Of a stretch of DNA of 64,000 bases, positions 9,297 to 17,838 are shown piece after piece. Position 1 is the stretch's first letter. Each line of letters begins with the position of its first letter. Position numbers and translations under genes: made by a program. The stretch covers positions 2,792,501 through 2,856,500 of the forward strand of contig NZ_CP038267.1 in NCBI RefSeq assembly GCF_004564375.1, written 5' to 3'. The DNA is from Nocardioides euryhalodurans (GTDB lineage Bacteria > Actinomycetota > Actinomycetes > Propionibacteriales > Nocardioidaceae). Below the pieces are notes generated by a model, which saw nothing but the letters and a program-made list of their open reading frames with translations, was not told the DNA's origin and did no database searches.

Positions 9297-10400
9297 TCAG
9301 CGCAGGGACGTGGTGACCTGTTCGTCGCCGGCCGCGCTGAAGGCGGTGAGGGTGAGGTCGGTGCCGCCGCAGCGCGGTGCGCTCAAGAAGGCCCGGCCGG
9401 TCCCGGGGGACTCGTAGACGACCTCGGCCTCGCCGTCGAGCACCCGCACCAGCCGGGCCGGGTCGCTGTCGCGCTGCGGGTCGCGGACGAAGTACGCCGC
9501 GTCGCCGCACCAGGTCAGCGTGCCGGAGGTGCCCGGTCCGAGCTCGACCGTGCCGTTCCCGTCGTCGGTGAAGAACTCGGCCACCTCGATCCGCCGCTCG
9601 TCCGGGATCTCCGACCAGACCTGGGCCACCTCGGTGACGGCGGAGTCCCAGCCGACGCAGTCGGTGACCCCGGCGAGCGGCACGAAGGAGGCGCCCTCGA
9701 CCCGGTTGAGGGTGCGGCACGAGGGGCGGCCGGAGTCGAAGGTCATCGCGGAGGTGCCGGCCGCGGTGGTCGTGACGTTGTTGAAGCCGCTGCGCGGTGG
9801 GGCGCACGGGCCGAGCCGGCTGCTGCCGGCGACGAGGTCGACCACGGCGAGGCAGTAGTCGCCCTTCCGGACGGTGGCGTGGGTGAGCAACCCGGAGCCC
9901 AGCGCCCACGAACCGCCGTTGGTGGTGGCCGGATCCGAGGAGCCGTCGATGCGCGTCACGTCGCCGGTGGCGAGCTCGACCACGGTCGCGATGCCCGGCT
10001 TCGTCTCCTGCTCGTGGCCGGCGACGACGACGGCGTACTCCCCGTCGATGAGGGTGTCGGTGATCCGGAAGCCGGCGGGTGCCCCGACGGTCCGCGGGTC
10101 GGGACCGCTGAGCTCCGCCGACGAGCCGTCCTCACCCTGGGTGAGGGTCCACGGTCCGCTGACGGTGACCAGGTCCTCGACCGGGCCTGCGACCGGCTGC
10201 CAGTCGAGGGCGCCGGCGCCGGGCTCGCGGGTCGGGCTCGAGGGCGGTTCGTCGGTGGGGCTCGGCGACGGCTCGTCCGGCGTGCTGGTGGGGGAGTCCG
10301 AGGCGGTCGGCTCCGGTGCCGGGGTGGGCGCCGGGTCGTCGCCGGAGCACCCGGCCAGCAGCGCGGCCGCGAGCGCGACCGGGAGGAGGAGCCGCCTCAC
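9297..10400 (-). CDS. Secreted lipoprotein with Pro/Ser/Thr-rich linker
   Basis: A 367-residue protein. It has a lipoprotein signal peptide (VRRLLLPVALAAALLAGC, lipobox LAGC about residues 15-18), a Thr/Pro/Ser/Glu linker of about 50 residues, then a folded beta-rich domain with several cysteines. The GTG start lies one base after the stop of the C39-like gene upstream, so the two form an operon. A longer open frame runs upstream but lies inside that gene and would destroy the signal peptide. Function unknown, probably attached to the outer face of the membrane. Confidence 0.75.
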   Translation of the reverse strand: MRRLLLPVALAAALLAGCSGDDPAPTPAPEPTASDSPTSTPDEPSPSPTDEPPSSPTREPGAGALDWQPVAGPVEDLVTVSGPWTLTQGEDGSSAELSGPDPRTVGAPAGFRITDTLIDGEYAVVVAGHEQETKPGIATVVELATGDVTRIDGSSDPATTNGGSWALGSGLLTHATVRKGDYCLAVVDLVAGSSRLGPCAPPRSGFNNVTTTAAGTSAMTFDSGRPSCRTLNRVEGASFVPLAGVTDCVGWDSAVTEVAQVWSEIPDERRIEVAEFFTDDGNGTVELGPGTSGTLTWCGDAAYFVRDPQRDSDPARLVRVLDGEAEVVYESPGTGRAFLSAPRCGGTDLTLTAFSAAGDEQVTTSLR

Positions 10401-10401
10401 C

Positions 10402-11640
10402 TCACACGCCGATGTTCTGGTGCGGGTGGGCCTGGTTGGCGCGGAAGCTGCGGTAGGCGCTGCGCCACTGGACCCGGTTGATGTAGGGCTCCGAGGGGTC
10501 GAAGCGCTGCTGGTTCCACGGCTCGAAGTAGCCGACGTCGGCCGGCTTGCGACCGCGCTTGTCGTAGCCACGCCCGACCTGGAAGTGCCCGGAGGCGTCG
10601 TCGTCGAGGTAGGGGTAGAAGCGCTTGAGCAGGATCGGGTGGTAGACCATCGGGGCGCGGTAGTCCTCGATGTGGCGCATCGTCAGCAGCAGCCACTTCT
10701 TGTAGCCGTAGTCGGAGATGTCGAGGACGACGTACCGCCCGGCACGGCTGTCGCGGTCCCAGCCGGTGTCCTGGTTGACGACGCGGACCATCTCGGAGAT
10801 CGCGCTGCCGCTGGTGGTCGTGCCGAGCCGGCGGGCCCAGTGCTTCTGGGAGCGCTGGCGGTGGCTCCAGCCCCAGGTGATCATCTGCATCGTGGCGGGG
10901 CCGCACCAGTAGCTGCGTACCTGCTCGGAGGTCCGGCGCGGGAGCAGCACGGTCGACCGGCGCGGGTAGTCGCGGATCAGCTTGGGACGGGCCGCTGCCT
11001 GGCGCGCCGAGGTCGTCTGGGCGGTGGTGGTGGCGCGCGCCTCGGGGTGGCGCTCGAGGAAGCCGGCGGGGAGCGGCTCACCCAGGACCTGGTGGCGGAG
11101 CAGGACGACCTTGGCGACCGACCGCGCCGCGGCCTCGAGCTCGGCGCGCTCGGCGGCCTCCCGCTCGGCGGGGTCCAGGGCAGCACGTTGCGCCAGGAAG
11201 TCGGCGTCGCTGAGGTCGCCGGTGGTCTCGGTGGCAGTCGTACGCCGGGAGGCGCTCGCCGCCGCCCGGGCCTGGACCTCGGACTCCTCCGCCTGCGTCC
11301 ACCCGCGCCCGAGGCAGTAGCGCTGGCCCTCGAACTCCGCACAGCGCATCAGCTGGGCGGCCTGCCCGGCGAGGGTCGTCCGGGCGCTGGTGCCGTCAGG
11401 GGAGTCGGCGAGGACCCGGTCGATCTCGGCACGGGCGGCCGCGTCGACGGTGCCCGGTCCGGGGGCGCCGGACGTGGCGGCGTACTCCTGCTCCGTCGCC
11501 GGGGTCAGCGCGCCGTCGCGGTGGCGACCGTCGGGCAGGAACGTCGCCATGGTCACGACCAGCGCGAGCGCCACGACGGCGGCCGCGACGAGCGTGCCGG
11601 GCGTGGGTCGGAGGGGAAGGTGGAGGCGGTTCCGAGACAT
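10402..11640 (-). CDS. Secreted C39-like cysteine peptidase-fold protein
   Basis: A 412-residue protein with a membrane anchor or signal segment (about residues 14-32). A long Ala/Glu/Arg-rich helical middle follows, and the C-terminal papain-like C39 domain occupies about the last 190 residues. The YWCGPATMQMI motif supplies the catalytic Cys, SGHFQVGRGYD the His, and VGYFEPWN a later conserved turn. C39-type domains cut peptides, often at double-Gly sites, but stand-alone secreted versions have unknown substrates. The ATG at 11640 precedes the signal segment. The lipoprotein gene follows one base after the stop. Confidence 0.75.
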   Translation of the reverse strand: MSRNRLHLPLRPTPGTLVAAAVVALALVVTMATFLPDGRHRDGALTPATEQEYAATSGAPGPGTVDAAARAEIDRVLADSPDGTSARTTLAGQAAQLMRCAEFEGQRYCLGRGWTQAEESEVQARAAASASRRTTATETTGDLSDADFLAQRAALDPAEREAAERAELEAAARSVAKVVLLRHQVLGEPLPAGFLERHPEARATTTAQTTSARQAAARPKLIRDYPRRSTVLLPRRTSEQVRSYWCGPATMQMITWGWSHRQRSQKHWARRLGTTTSGSAISEMVRVVNQDTGWDRDSRAGRYVVLDISDYGYKKWLLLTMRHIEDYRAPMVYHPILLKRFYPYLDDDASGHFQVGRGYDKRGRKPADVGYFEPWNQQRFDPSEPYINRVQWRSAYRSFRANQAHPHQNIGV

Positions 11641-11676
11641 GGCGGGGGCCCTCGGTGTCGGGGAAGGTGACACAAC

Positions 11677-11706
11677 ACTGTCCCCACTGGTCACACGAAT
11701 CGTCAA
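11677..11706 (-). promoter_or_regulatory. Predicted promoter of the C39-like gene
   Basis: On the minus strand, TTGACG (11706-11701) and GACAGT (11682-11677) are separated by 18 bases. This predicts transcription starting about 30 bases before the ATG at 11640. Just upstream (11710-11721) lies the small palindrome TCACAGTTGTGA, possibly an operator. Confidence 0.4.
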
Positions 11707-11743
11707 GTTTCACAGTTGTGAGGGCCGTTGGGGTGGCGCCGGT

Positions 11744-11776
11744 GGTCGAGGTGCGAGCGGAGCGAGCCTCGAGACC
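11744..11776. repeat. Palindromic repeat, family A (intergenic copy)
   Basis: A 33-base imperfect palindrome beginning GGTCGAGGTGCGAG and ending CCTCGAGACC. The same 14-base and 10-base ends occur, inverted, at 22201-22240 inside the etfD coding sequence, with a different and longer middle. The shared ends and variable centre indicate an interspersed hairpin repeat. The surrounding 11722-11893 gap holds no gene. Confidence 0.6.
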
Positions 11777-11893
11777 CGGTGAGGGAGGCAGGGGGGTGCG
11801 CGGGTGCGGGGATCTCGTGGCTCAGGCCTGGGCGGCCTTCGCACCTCGATCTCCGGGGAGGCGCCGGTGGCCCGATCGCCGGTGGGGACGTGG

Positions 11894-11966
11894 AGCGGAT
11901 GACGAGACTCGAACTCGCGACATCGACCTTGGGAAGGTCGCGCTCTACCAACTGAGCTACATCCGC
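11894..11966 (-). tRNA. tRNA-Gly (anticodon CCC)
   Basis: A 73-base cloverleaf on the minus strand. It has acceptor stem GCGGATG/CATCCGC, D arm GCTC..GAGC, and anticodon stem CGACC/GGTCG with loop TTCCCAA giving CCC. The T arm is GCGAG/CTCGT (one G-T pair) with loop TTCGAGT, and the discriminator base is T. CCA is not encoded. It reads glycine GGG codons. Confidence 0.93.
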
Positions 11967-12028
11967 AGTGCGGATGGATCGTACCCGACGCCCCGCGGGT
12001 CCGGGTGGGGGCCGGTAGGTTGTCGCCC

Positions 12029-12604
12029 GTGCTGCTCAGCGACCGCGACATCCTGGCCGAGATCGACGCCGGACGGATCACCATGGACCCGTGGGACCCG
12101 GCGATGATGCAGCCGTCCTCGATCGACGTCCGGCTCGACCGCTTCTTCCGCGTCTTCGAGAACCACCGCTACCCCCACATCGACCCCGCGGCCGACCAGT
12201 CCGACCTCACGCGCCAGGTCGAGCCCGAGGGCGACGAGCCCTTCATCCTGCACCCGGGGGAGTTCGTGCTCGGGTCGACGTACGAGGTCGTCGGGCTGCC
12301 CGACGACGTCGCGGCCCGGGTCGAGGGCAAGTCCTCGCTCGGCCGGCTCGGGCTGCTCACCCACGCGACCGCCGGCTTCGTGGACCCGGGCTTCACCGGT
12401 CACGTCACCCTCGAGCTCGCCAACGTGGCGACGCTGCCGATCAAGCTCTACCCGGGCATGAAGATCGGGCAGTTCTGCTTCTTCCGGCTCTCCTCGGCGA
12501 GCGAGCACCCGTACGGCTCGGAGAAGTACGGCTCGCGCTACCAGGGCCAGCGAGGCCCGACCCCCTCGCGCTCCTTCCAGGGCTTCCACCGCACCTCGAT
12601 CTGA
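12029..12604 (+). CDS. dcd: dCTP deaminase, dUMP-forming type
   Basis: A 191-residue enzyme that supplies dUMP for thymidylate synthesis. It matches the bifunctional mycobacterial/methanococcal type, which deaminates dCTP and hydrolyses the product to dUMP. Visible signatures are [44 protein letters not shown] (substrate site with the catalytic Glu region), PGMKIGQ and [16 protein letters not shown] at the C-terminus. The GTG at 12029 gives the usual VLLSDRDI start. It stands alone, 63 bases from the oppositely oriented tRNA gene. Confidence 0.95.
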   Translation: MLLSDRDILAEIDAGRITMDPWDPAMMQPSSIDVRLDRFFRVFENHRYPHIDPAADQSDLTRQVEPEGDEPFILHPGEFVLGSTYEVVGLPDDVAARVEGKSSLGRLGLLTHATAGFVDPGFTGHVTLELANVATLPIKLYPGMKIGQFCFFRLSSASEHPYGSEKYGSRYQGQRGPTPSRSFQGFHRTSI

Positions 12605-12653
12605 CTCCCGGCGTCCCACGGAGGGGACCCCGCCTGGCCATCGGGCGAGGAAG

Positions 12654-12687
12654 TTAGGCTAGCCTCACCAACCTAAGGCTCACCTAA
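12654..12687 (+). promoter_or_regulatory. Two overlapping IdeR/DtxR-type iron boxes
   Basis: Positions 12654-12672 match the 19-base iron box TTAGGTTAGGCTAACCTAA at about 15 of 19 positions (TTAGGCTAGCCTCACC...). Positions 12669-12687 match its right half strongly (GGCTCACCTAA). They lie 17-50 bases before the siderophore-binding protein start. With enough iron, an IdeR-type repressor should bind and silence the operon. Confidence 0.8.
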
Positions 12688-12703
12688 CTCAAAGGATCCC
12701 GTG

Positions 12704-13744
12704 ATGGCCCGTCTTCCCCGCCGTACGGCGCTGGCGCTGGTCGCCGCCCTCGGCGCTCCCGTCCTCGCCTCCTGCGCCACCGGTTCCACGACCGAGCAGG
12801 TCGAGGCCCAGACCGTCACCGAGGTCGACGCGGACGCCTACCCGGTCACCATCGAGCACGCCTTCGGCGAGACCACGATCGAGAAGGAGCCGCAGCGCGT
12901 GGCGACCCTCGGCTGGACCGACCAGGACAACGCGCTCGCCCTCGGCGTCGTCCCGGTCGCCGCCACCAAGCTCACCTGGGGCGGCAACGAGCAGGGCTCC
13001 TCCGACTGGTTCGACGCCGAGGTGGAGGAGCTCGACGCCGAGGCGCCGGTGCGCTACGACGACGCGGACGGCGCCCCGATCGAGGACGTCGCGGAGGCGC
13101 AGCCCGACCTGATCCTCGCGACCAACTCCGGCATCACCGAGGCGGAGTACAAGAAGCTCAGCAAGATCGCCCCGGTCGTCGCCTACCCCGACGCCCCGTG
13201 GGTGACCCCGTGGCAGGACTCGCTGGCGATGGCCGGCGAGGCGCTCGGCCGGGCCGAGATCGCCGCCGAGGTGACGGCCGACACCGAGGCCGCGATCGAG
13301 CAGGCCCGCGAGGACAACCCGGAGATCCAGGACAAGTCGCTGATCTTCGCGTTCCTCTCCGCCGCCGACCTCTCGTCCGTCGGGTTCTACATGCCGCAGG
13401 ACCCGCGCGTGGCGATCCTCAACGACCTCGGCATGACCAACGCGCCGATGGTCGAGGAGCTGGCGAAGGACGGCCAGTTCTACGGCACGGTGTCGGCCGA
13501 GCGAGCCTCCGAGCTCGAGTCCGACGTGCTCATCACCTACGCCGAGGCCGCCGACGACCTGCAGACCTTCACCGAGGACAAGCTGGTCGGCCAGGTGCCG
13601 GCGCTGGCCGAGGGCCACGCGTACGCCGAGCCCGACAAGGAGCTCGGCCTGGCCGTGACCAACCCGTCCCCGCTGTCGATCCCGGTCATCATCGAGGACT
13701 TCCTGCCCCACGTCGTCGACGCAGCGGAGGGCAACGCTTCGTGA
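12704..13744 (+). CDS. Siderophore ABC transporter, substrate-binding lipoprotein
   Basis: A 346-residue periplasmic-binding-type protein of the FepB/FhuD class. It has a lipoprotein signal with lipobox LASC (about residues 21-24). A long two-lobe domain follows, with RVATLGWTDQDNALALGVVPVA in the first lobe and SDVLITYAEA in the second. It captures ferric siderophore outside the cell. AAAGGA lies 7 bases before the ATG at 12704, and a GTG immediately before it is less well spaced. It is the first gene of an operon behind the iron boxes. Confidence 0.9.
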   Translation: MARLPRRTALALVAALGAPVLASCATGSTTEQVEAQTVTEVDADAYPVTIEHAFGETTIEKEPQRVATLGWTDQDNALALGVVPVAATKLTWGGNEQGSSDWFDAEVEELDAEAPVRYDDADGAPIEDVAEAQPDLILATNSGITEAEYKKLSKIAPVVAYPDAPWVTPWQDSLAMAGEALGRAEIAAEVTADTEAAIEQAREDNPEIQDKSLIFAFLSAADLSSVGFYMPQDPRVAILNDLGMTNAPMVEELAKDGQFYGTVSAERASELESDVLITYAEAADDLQTFTEDKLVGQVPALAEGHAYAEPDKELGLAVTNPSPLSIPVIIEDFLPHVVDAAEGNAS

Positions 13745-14766
13745 CGCTGGCCCCGACCCGTCCGGAGGGCGAGGCGCCTGCTGCGGCGCCCCGCTCCCGG
13801 ACCCCGATCACCGTCGCGGCCCTGGTCGCGGCGGTGGTCGGGGTCTCGGCGGTGTCGGTGCTCGTCGGGGCGAGGACGCTTCCCGTCGCGGCGGCGCTGG
13901 ACCCCGACCACCCGCTCCGGGCGATCGTCGACGCCCGCATCGAGCGGACCCTCCTCGGCCTGGCCGTCGGTGCTGCGCTGGGGCTCGCGGGAGCCTGCAT
14001 GCAGGGCCTGACCCGCAACCCGCTGGCCGACCCCGGCATCCTCGGCATCAACGCGGGTGCCGCCTTCGCGATGGTGGTCGCGATCTCCGTCCTCGGGATC
14101 TCCGACGTGACCGGCTACGTCTGGTTCGCCTTCCTCGGCGCCGCCGTCGCCGCCGTGGTCGTCCACCTCGTCGCCTCGCTCGGCCGCGAGGGCGCAACCC
14201 CGGTCAAGCTGGCGATCGCGGGTGCCGCGGTCACCGCCGCCGTCACCAGCTGGACCTCGGGCGTCCTGCTCATCGACCGCAGCACCATGGAGACCTTCCG
14301 TCTCTGGCAGGTCGGGACCGTCGGCGGCCGCGACCTCGACGTGCTCCTGCTCGGCCTGCCGTTCCTGGCAGTCGGCGCGCTGCTCGCGCTCTCGGGGGCG
14401 CGGGTGCTCAACGCGCTGGCGCTGGGCGACGACCTGGCCCGCAGCCTCGGCCGACGTACGGTCCTCGACCGGGTCGTCATCGGGGTCGCCATCGTGCTGC
14501 TCGCCGGCACCGCGACCGCGCTGGCCGGACCAATTGCCTTCGTCGGGCTGATGGCTCCCCACGCGGTCCGCGCGATGGTCGGCGGCAGCTACGCGCTGGT
14601 GCTGCCGCTCAGCGCCGTCACCGGAGCCGTCGTGGTGGTGCTGGCCGACACCCTGGGCCGGATCGTGCTGCCCCCCGCCGAGGTCCAGGTCGGGATCATG
14701 ACCGCGATCGTCGGGGTGCCCGTCTTCCTGGTGCTGATCCGGCGCGGTGGGACGGCCTCGCTGTGA
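13741..14766 (+). CDS. Siderophore ABC transporter permease (FecCD family), first
   Basis: A 341-residue membrane protein with about nine or ten helices. RTLLGLAVGAALGLAGACMQGLTRNPLADPGILGINAGA is the FecCD hallmark, including QGLTRNPLADP. FVGLMAPHAVR is the cytoplasmic coupling helix that contacts the ATPase. The GTG start overlaps the previous stop (GTGA). It forms half of the transmembrane channel with the next gene. Confidence 0.92.
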   Translation: MTLAPTRPEGEAPAAAPRSRTPITVAALVAAVVGVSAVSVLVGARTLPVAAALDPDHPLRAIVDARIERTLLGLAVGAALGLAGACMQGLTRNPLADPGILGINAGAAFAMVVAISVLGISDVTGYVWFAFLGAAVAAVVVHLVASLGREGATPVKLAIAGAAVTAAVTSWTSGVLLIDRSTMETFRLWQVGTVGGRDLDVLLLGLPFLAVGALLALSGARVLNALALGDDLARSLGRRTVLDRVVIGVAIVLLAGTATALAGPIAFVGLMAPHAVRAMVGGSYALVLPLSAVTGAVVVVLADTLGRIVLPPAEVQVGIMTAIVGVPVFLVLIRRGGTASL

Positions 14767-15815
14767 CGGCCCTCCTGCTCGCCCCCGAGCGCGACACCCC
14801 CGACGTCGAGGTCGTACGCCGGGCCCGCGGCCGGACCGCCCGCCGCCGCAGCCTCGTGGTGGGTGGCCTCGCGGTCGCGCTGCTGCTGGCCTTCGGCGCC
14901 CGCGTGCTGCTCGGCGACTACACGGTCACCATCCCCGACTTCCTGCGGATCCTCACCGGCACCGAGATCCCGGGCGCCTCCTACATCGTCATGGAGAGCA
15001 AGCTGCCGCGCGCCGTGCTCGCCGTCCTCGTCGGCGTGGCCTTCGGCGTCGCCGGCGGGATCTTCCAGACCACGCTGCGCAACCCGCTCGCGAGCCCCGA
15101 CATCATCGGGATCAACCTGGGCGCCAGTGCGGCAGCGGTGGTCGCGATCGTGCTCCTGGACCTGCAGGGCGTGCCGGTCTCGGTCGCCGCCGTGGCCGGC
15201 GCCATCGGGATCGCCGTGCTCGTCCGGGTCGCCGCCGGCCCGGGTGCCGGCTACCGGCTGGTGCTGGTCGGGATCGGGGTCGCTTCGGCCCTGCAGGCCG
15301 TCATCCAGTACGTGTTCACCCGCGCCGACGAGTACGACGCCCAGCTCGTGCTGCGCTGGCTGACCGGCAGCGTGAGCAGCGCCGACTGGCCGACGATCCG
15401 GGTGCTGGTCCTGCTGCTGGCGCTCCTGCTCCCGGCGGTCGCGCTGCTCGCCCGGTCGTTGCGCGCCACCGAGCTCGGCGACGAGGCGGCGGCCGGACTC
15501 GGCATCACGCCCCGGCGTACGGACCTGCTCCTGATGTTGGCGGTGCTGCTCGGCGCCGTGGGCGTGGCTGCCGCCGGCCCGATCGCCTTCGTCTCGTTCC
15601 TGGCCGCGCCGATCGCCCGGGCCCTCAACCGCGGACGGACCACGCTGGTCGGTGCCGGTCTCGCGGGCGGTCTGATCGTGGTCGCGGGTGACTACGTCGC
15701 CGACTACCTGCTCGCCGACATCAACTTCCCCGTCGGCGTCGTCACCGGTGCGCTCGGGGCGCCGTTCCTGCTGTGGCTGCTCGCCCGCGGCCGAACCGGA
15801 AGGAGGGTGGCGTGA
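14763..15815 (+). CDS. Siderophore ABC transporter permease (FecCD family), second
   Basis: A 350-residue FecCD permease pairing with the preceding one. The LPRAVLAVLVGVAFGVAGGIFQTTLRNPLASPDIIGIN segment and the coupling helix FVSFLAAPIAR are clear. The N-terminal 30 residues are Arg-rich and cytoplasmic. The GTG start overlaps the previous stop by 4 bases, giving translational coupling through the whole operon. Confidence 0.92.
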   Translation: MTALLLAPERDTPDVEVVRRARGRTARRRSLVVGGLAVALLLAFGARVLLGDYTVTIPDFLRILTGTEIPGASYIVMESKLPRAVLAVLVGVAFGVAGGIFQTTLRNPLASPDIIGINLGASAAAVVAIVLLDLQGVPVSVAAVAGAIGIAVLVRVAAGPGAGYRLVLVGIGVASALQAVIQYVFTRADEYDAQLVLRWLTGSVSSADWPTIRVLVLLLALLLPAVALLARSLRATELGDEAAAGLGITPRRTDLLLMLAVLLGAVGVAAAGPIAFVSFLAAPIARALNRGRTTLVGAGLAGGLIVVAGDYVADYLLADINFPVGVVTGALGAPFLLWLLARGRTGRRVA

Positions 15816-16663
15816 CCGCCATGACCACCGACCCGCAGACCTCGACCGACCCGCTGGCTCCCGACGGGCGGCTCGTCGCCGACGCCGTCAGCCTCGGGTA
15901 CGGCGACCGCACCGTCGTCGACCGGCTCTCCCTGGTCGTCCCCGACGGCGCCGTCACGGCCGTCGTCGGCGCCAACGCGTGCGGCAAGTCCACGCTCCTG
16001 CGCGGCATGGCGCGGCTGCTCCGTCCGACTGCCGGCTCGGTGCTGCTCGACGGCCAGCAGATCCACCGCGCGCCGACCCGCCAGGTCGCCCGCACGCTCG
16101 GGCTGCTGCCGCAGGCGCCGGTCACGCCCGAGGGCGTGAGCGTCGTCGACCTCGTCTCCCGCGGCCGGCACCCGCACCTGGGCGCGACGCGGCGGTGGAG
16201 CCACGACGACGACGCTGCCGTCGCCGAGGCGCTGGCCCTCACCGGCACGACCGACCTCGCCGACCGCGACGTCGACGCGCTCTCCGGCGGCCAGCGGCAA
16301 CGGGTGTGGGTCGCGATGGCGCTGGCGCAGGGCACCGACCTGCTGCTGCTCGACGAGCCGACGACGTACCTCGACGTGGCGCACCAGATGGAGCTGCTCG
16401 AGCTGCTGCGCGACCTCAACGAGGCTCGTGGCACCACGATCGTGATGGTGCTCCACGAGCTCAACCTCGCGGCCAGGTTCGCCGACCACCTGGTCGCGAT
16501 GTGCGAGGGCCGCATCGTCGCCGCGGGCGACCCGGGTGACGTGCTGACCGAAGAGACGGTGCGCGAGGTCTTCGGGCTGCCGTGCCGTGTCATCCCCGAC
16601 CCCGTCTCGGGGACCCCGCTGGTCGTCCCGCTGGGGCGATCCCCACGAAAGGCCGATCGTTGA
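15812..16663 (+). CDS. Siderophore ABC transporter ATP-binding protein
   Basis: A 283-residue FepC-type ATPase. Walker A GANACGKST (about residues 53-61), Q-loop Gln near 101, signature LSGGQRQR (157-164), Walker B LLLLDEP (about 177-183) and the H-loop His near 215 are all intact. AGGAGG at 15801-15806 is well spaced for the GTG at 15812 and too far from the in-frame ATG at 15821. The 20 bases 15813-15832 are identical to 16661-16680 at the start of the next gene. Confidence 0.93.
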   Translation: MTAMTTDPQTSTDPLAPDGRLVADAVSLGYGDRTVVDRLSLVVPDGAVTAVVGANACGKSTLLRGMARLLRPTAGSVLLDGQQIHRAPTRQVARTLGLLPQAPVTPEGVSVVDLVSRGRHPHLGATRRWSHDDDAAVAEALALTGTTDLADRDVDALSGGQRQRVWVAMALAQGTDLLLLDEPTTYLDVAHQMELLELLRDLNEARGTTIVMVLHELNLAARFADHLVAMCEGRIVAAGDPGDVLTEETVREVFGLPCRVIPDPVSGTPLVVPLGRSPRKADR

Positions 16664-17604
16664 CCGCCATGACCACCGACCGTCTCCCGATGATCCTCGA
16701 CGAGGTCGAGGTCGTCCGCGTCGAGCAGCTCTCGCCGAGCTTCGTCCGGGTCGAGCTCGGCGCCGCCGTGCTCGCCGACTTCGGCGTCGACGGGCCCCTG
16801 TACGACCAGCGCATCAAGCTCGTCTTCCCCAACGACGCCGGTCGACTGGCGTCCTTCTCCGGTGCCGACGAGTCGTGGTTCAGCACCTGGCTCGACATCC
16901 CCGAGGCGGAGCGCGGCCACATGCGGACCTACACGGTCCGGGAGGTGCGCGGGACCGGCGTCGACACGCGGCTCGTCGTCGACTTCGTGCTGCACCTCGA
17001 GGACGGCGCCTCGGGCCCGGGTGGTCGCTGGGCGGCGGGTGCCCGGGTGGGCGACCGGCTGGTGCTGATCGCGCCGCGGAAGGGTGAGGCCTTCGGGGGG
17101 ATCGAGTTCGCGCCCGGGACCGCACGCCACCTGCTGCTGGCCGGCGACGAGACCGCCGTACCCGCGATCTCGGCGATCCTCGAGTGCCTGCCCGAGGGCT
17201 CGCGCGGGACGGCGTTCCTCGAGGTCCCGGTCGGGGCCGACGTGCTGGAGGTCGAGGCGCCGGTCGGCGTCGAGGTGGTCTGGCTGCCGCGCGACGGTGC
17301 CGTGCTGGGGGAGCGGCTGCACGCTGCGGTCGTGGCCCACCTCGGGGCGGCGCCGGTGGCGGTGGGGCTGGTCGACGACGACGTCGACCCGAACGTCTGG
17401 GAGACGCCGACGTACTCCTCCTCCGGTGAGGAGGACGCCCCGGCGGTGACGCCCGGCCGGCACGACGACCTCCATGCCTGGATCGCCGGCGAGTCGAAGG
17501 TGGTCACCAGGCTGCGTCGCCACCTGGTTACCGAGCTCGGGATCGGCCGCCGCCAGGTCGCCTTCATGGGCTACTGGCGCCAGGGCGTCGCGATGCGCTC
17601 CTGA
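16660..17604 (+). CDS. Siderophore-interacting flavoreductase (SIP family)
   Basis: A 314-residue SIP/ViuB-like protein that reduces ferric siderophore in the cytoplasm to release iron. HMRTYTVREVR is the FAD-binding motif (RxYTxR). VDFVLH, GPGGRWA and LLLAGDETAVPAISAIL mark the flavin and NAD(P)H-binding parts. GYWRQG near the C-terminus is typical. A TTG at 16660 overlaps the previous stop (TTGA) and lies 7 bases from GAAAGG. The ATG at 16669 is the alternative, poorly spaced from that site. It is the last gene of the iron operon. Confidence 0.88.
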   Translation: MTAMTTDRLPMILDEVEVVRVEQLSPSFVRVELGAAVLADFGVDGPLYDQRIKLVFPNDAGRLASFSGADESWFSTWLDIPEAERGHMRTYTVREVRGTGVDTRLVVDFVLHLEDGASGPGGRWAAGARVGDRLVLIAPRKGEAFGGIEFAPGTARHLLLAGDETAVPAISAILECLPEGSRGTAFLEVPVGADVLEVEAPVGVEVVWLPRDGAVLGERLHAAVVAHLGAAPVAVGLVDDDVDPNVWETPTYSSSGEEDAPAVTPGRHDDLHAWIAGESKVVTRLRRHLVTELGIGRRQVAFMGYWRQGVAMRS

Positions 17605-17656
17605 GGCCGGCCGCCCCACCCGTCACATCGACGGGCGATCCCTGCAGACGGACCGC

Positions 17657-17812
17657 TCACTGCTCCAGGCGGTCGGCGACCCGTCGCAGCCGGGCGGCCA
17701 CCCTGGTGCGGGTCGGCACGTGCGGGGCCGCGGGGTGGCGGGGCCGGTGGTGCCGTTCGGCCTCGTGGTGCTGGCGTACGAGCTCCTCGGCCTCGGTCAG
17801 GTAGAGCGACAT
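17657..17812 (-). CDS. Small basic protein after the DUF4097 gene
   Basis: A 51-residue protein beginning MSLYLTEAEELVRQHHEAER, rich in His and Arg, with a helical C-terminus (RVAARLRRVADRL). A GAGAGGAG ribosome site stands before the ATG at 17812, and the gene follows the DUF4097 gene by 26 bases, so it is probably the last gene of that operon. No family is recognised. No membrane segment or signal peptide is present. Confidence 0.6.
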   Translation of the reverse strand: MSLYLTEAEELVRQHHEAERHHRPRHPAAPHVPTRTRVAARLRRVADRLEQ

Positions 17813-17838
17813 GGCGGTGCTCCTCTCGTGGGCGGTGC

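Noticed and set aside
17619..17635. Short inverted repeat CCCGTC/GACGGG between convergent genes as a terminator.
   Set aside because: Only six base pairs with no T-tract. Too weak to call.
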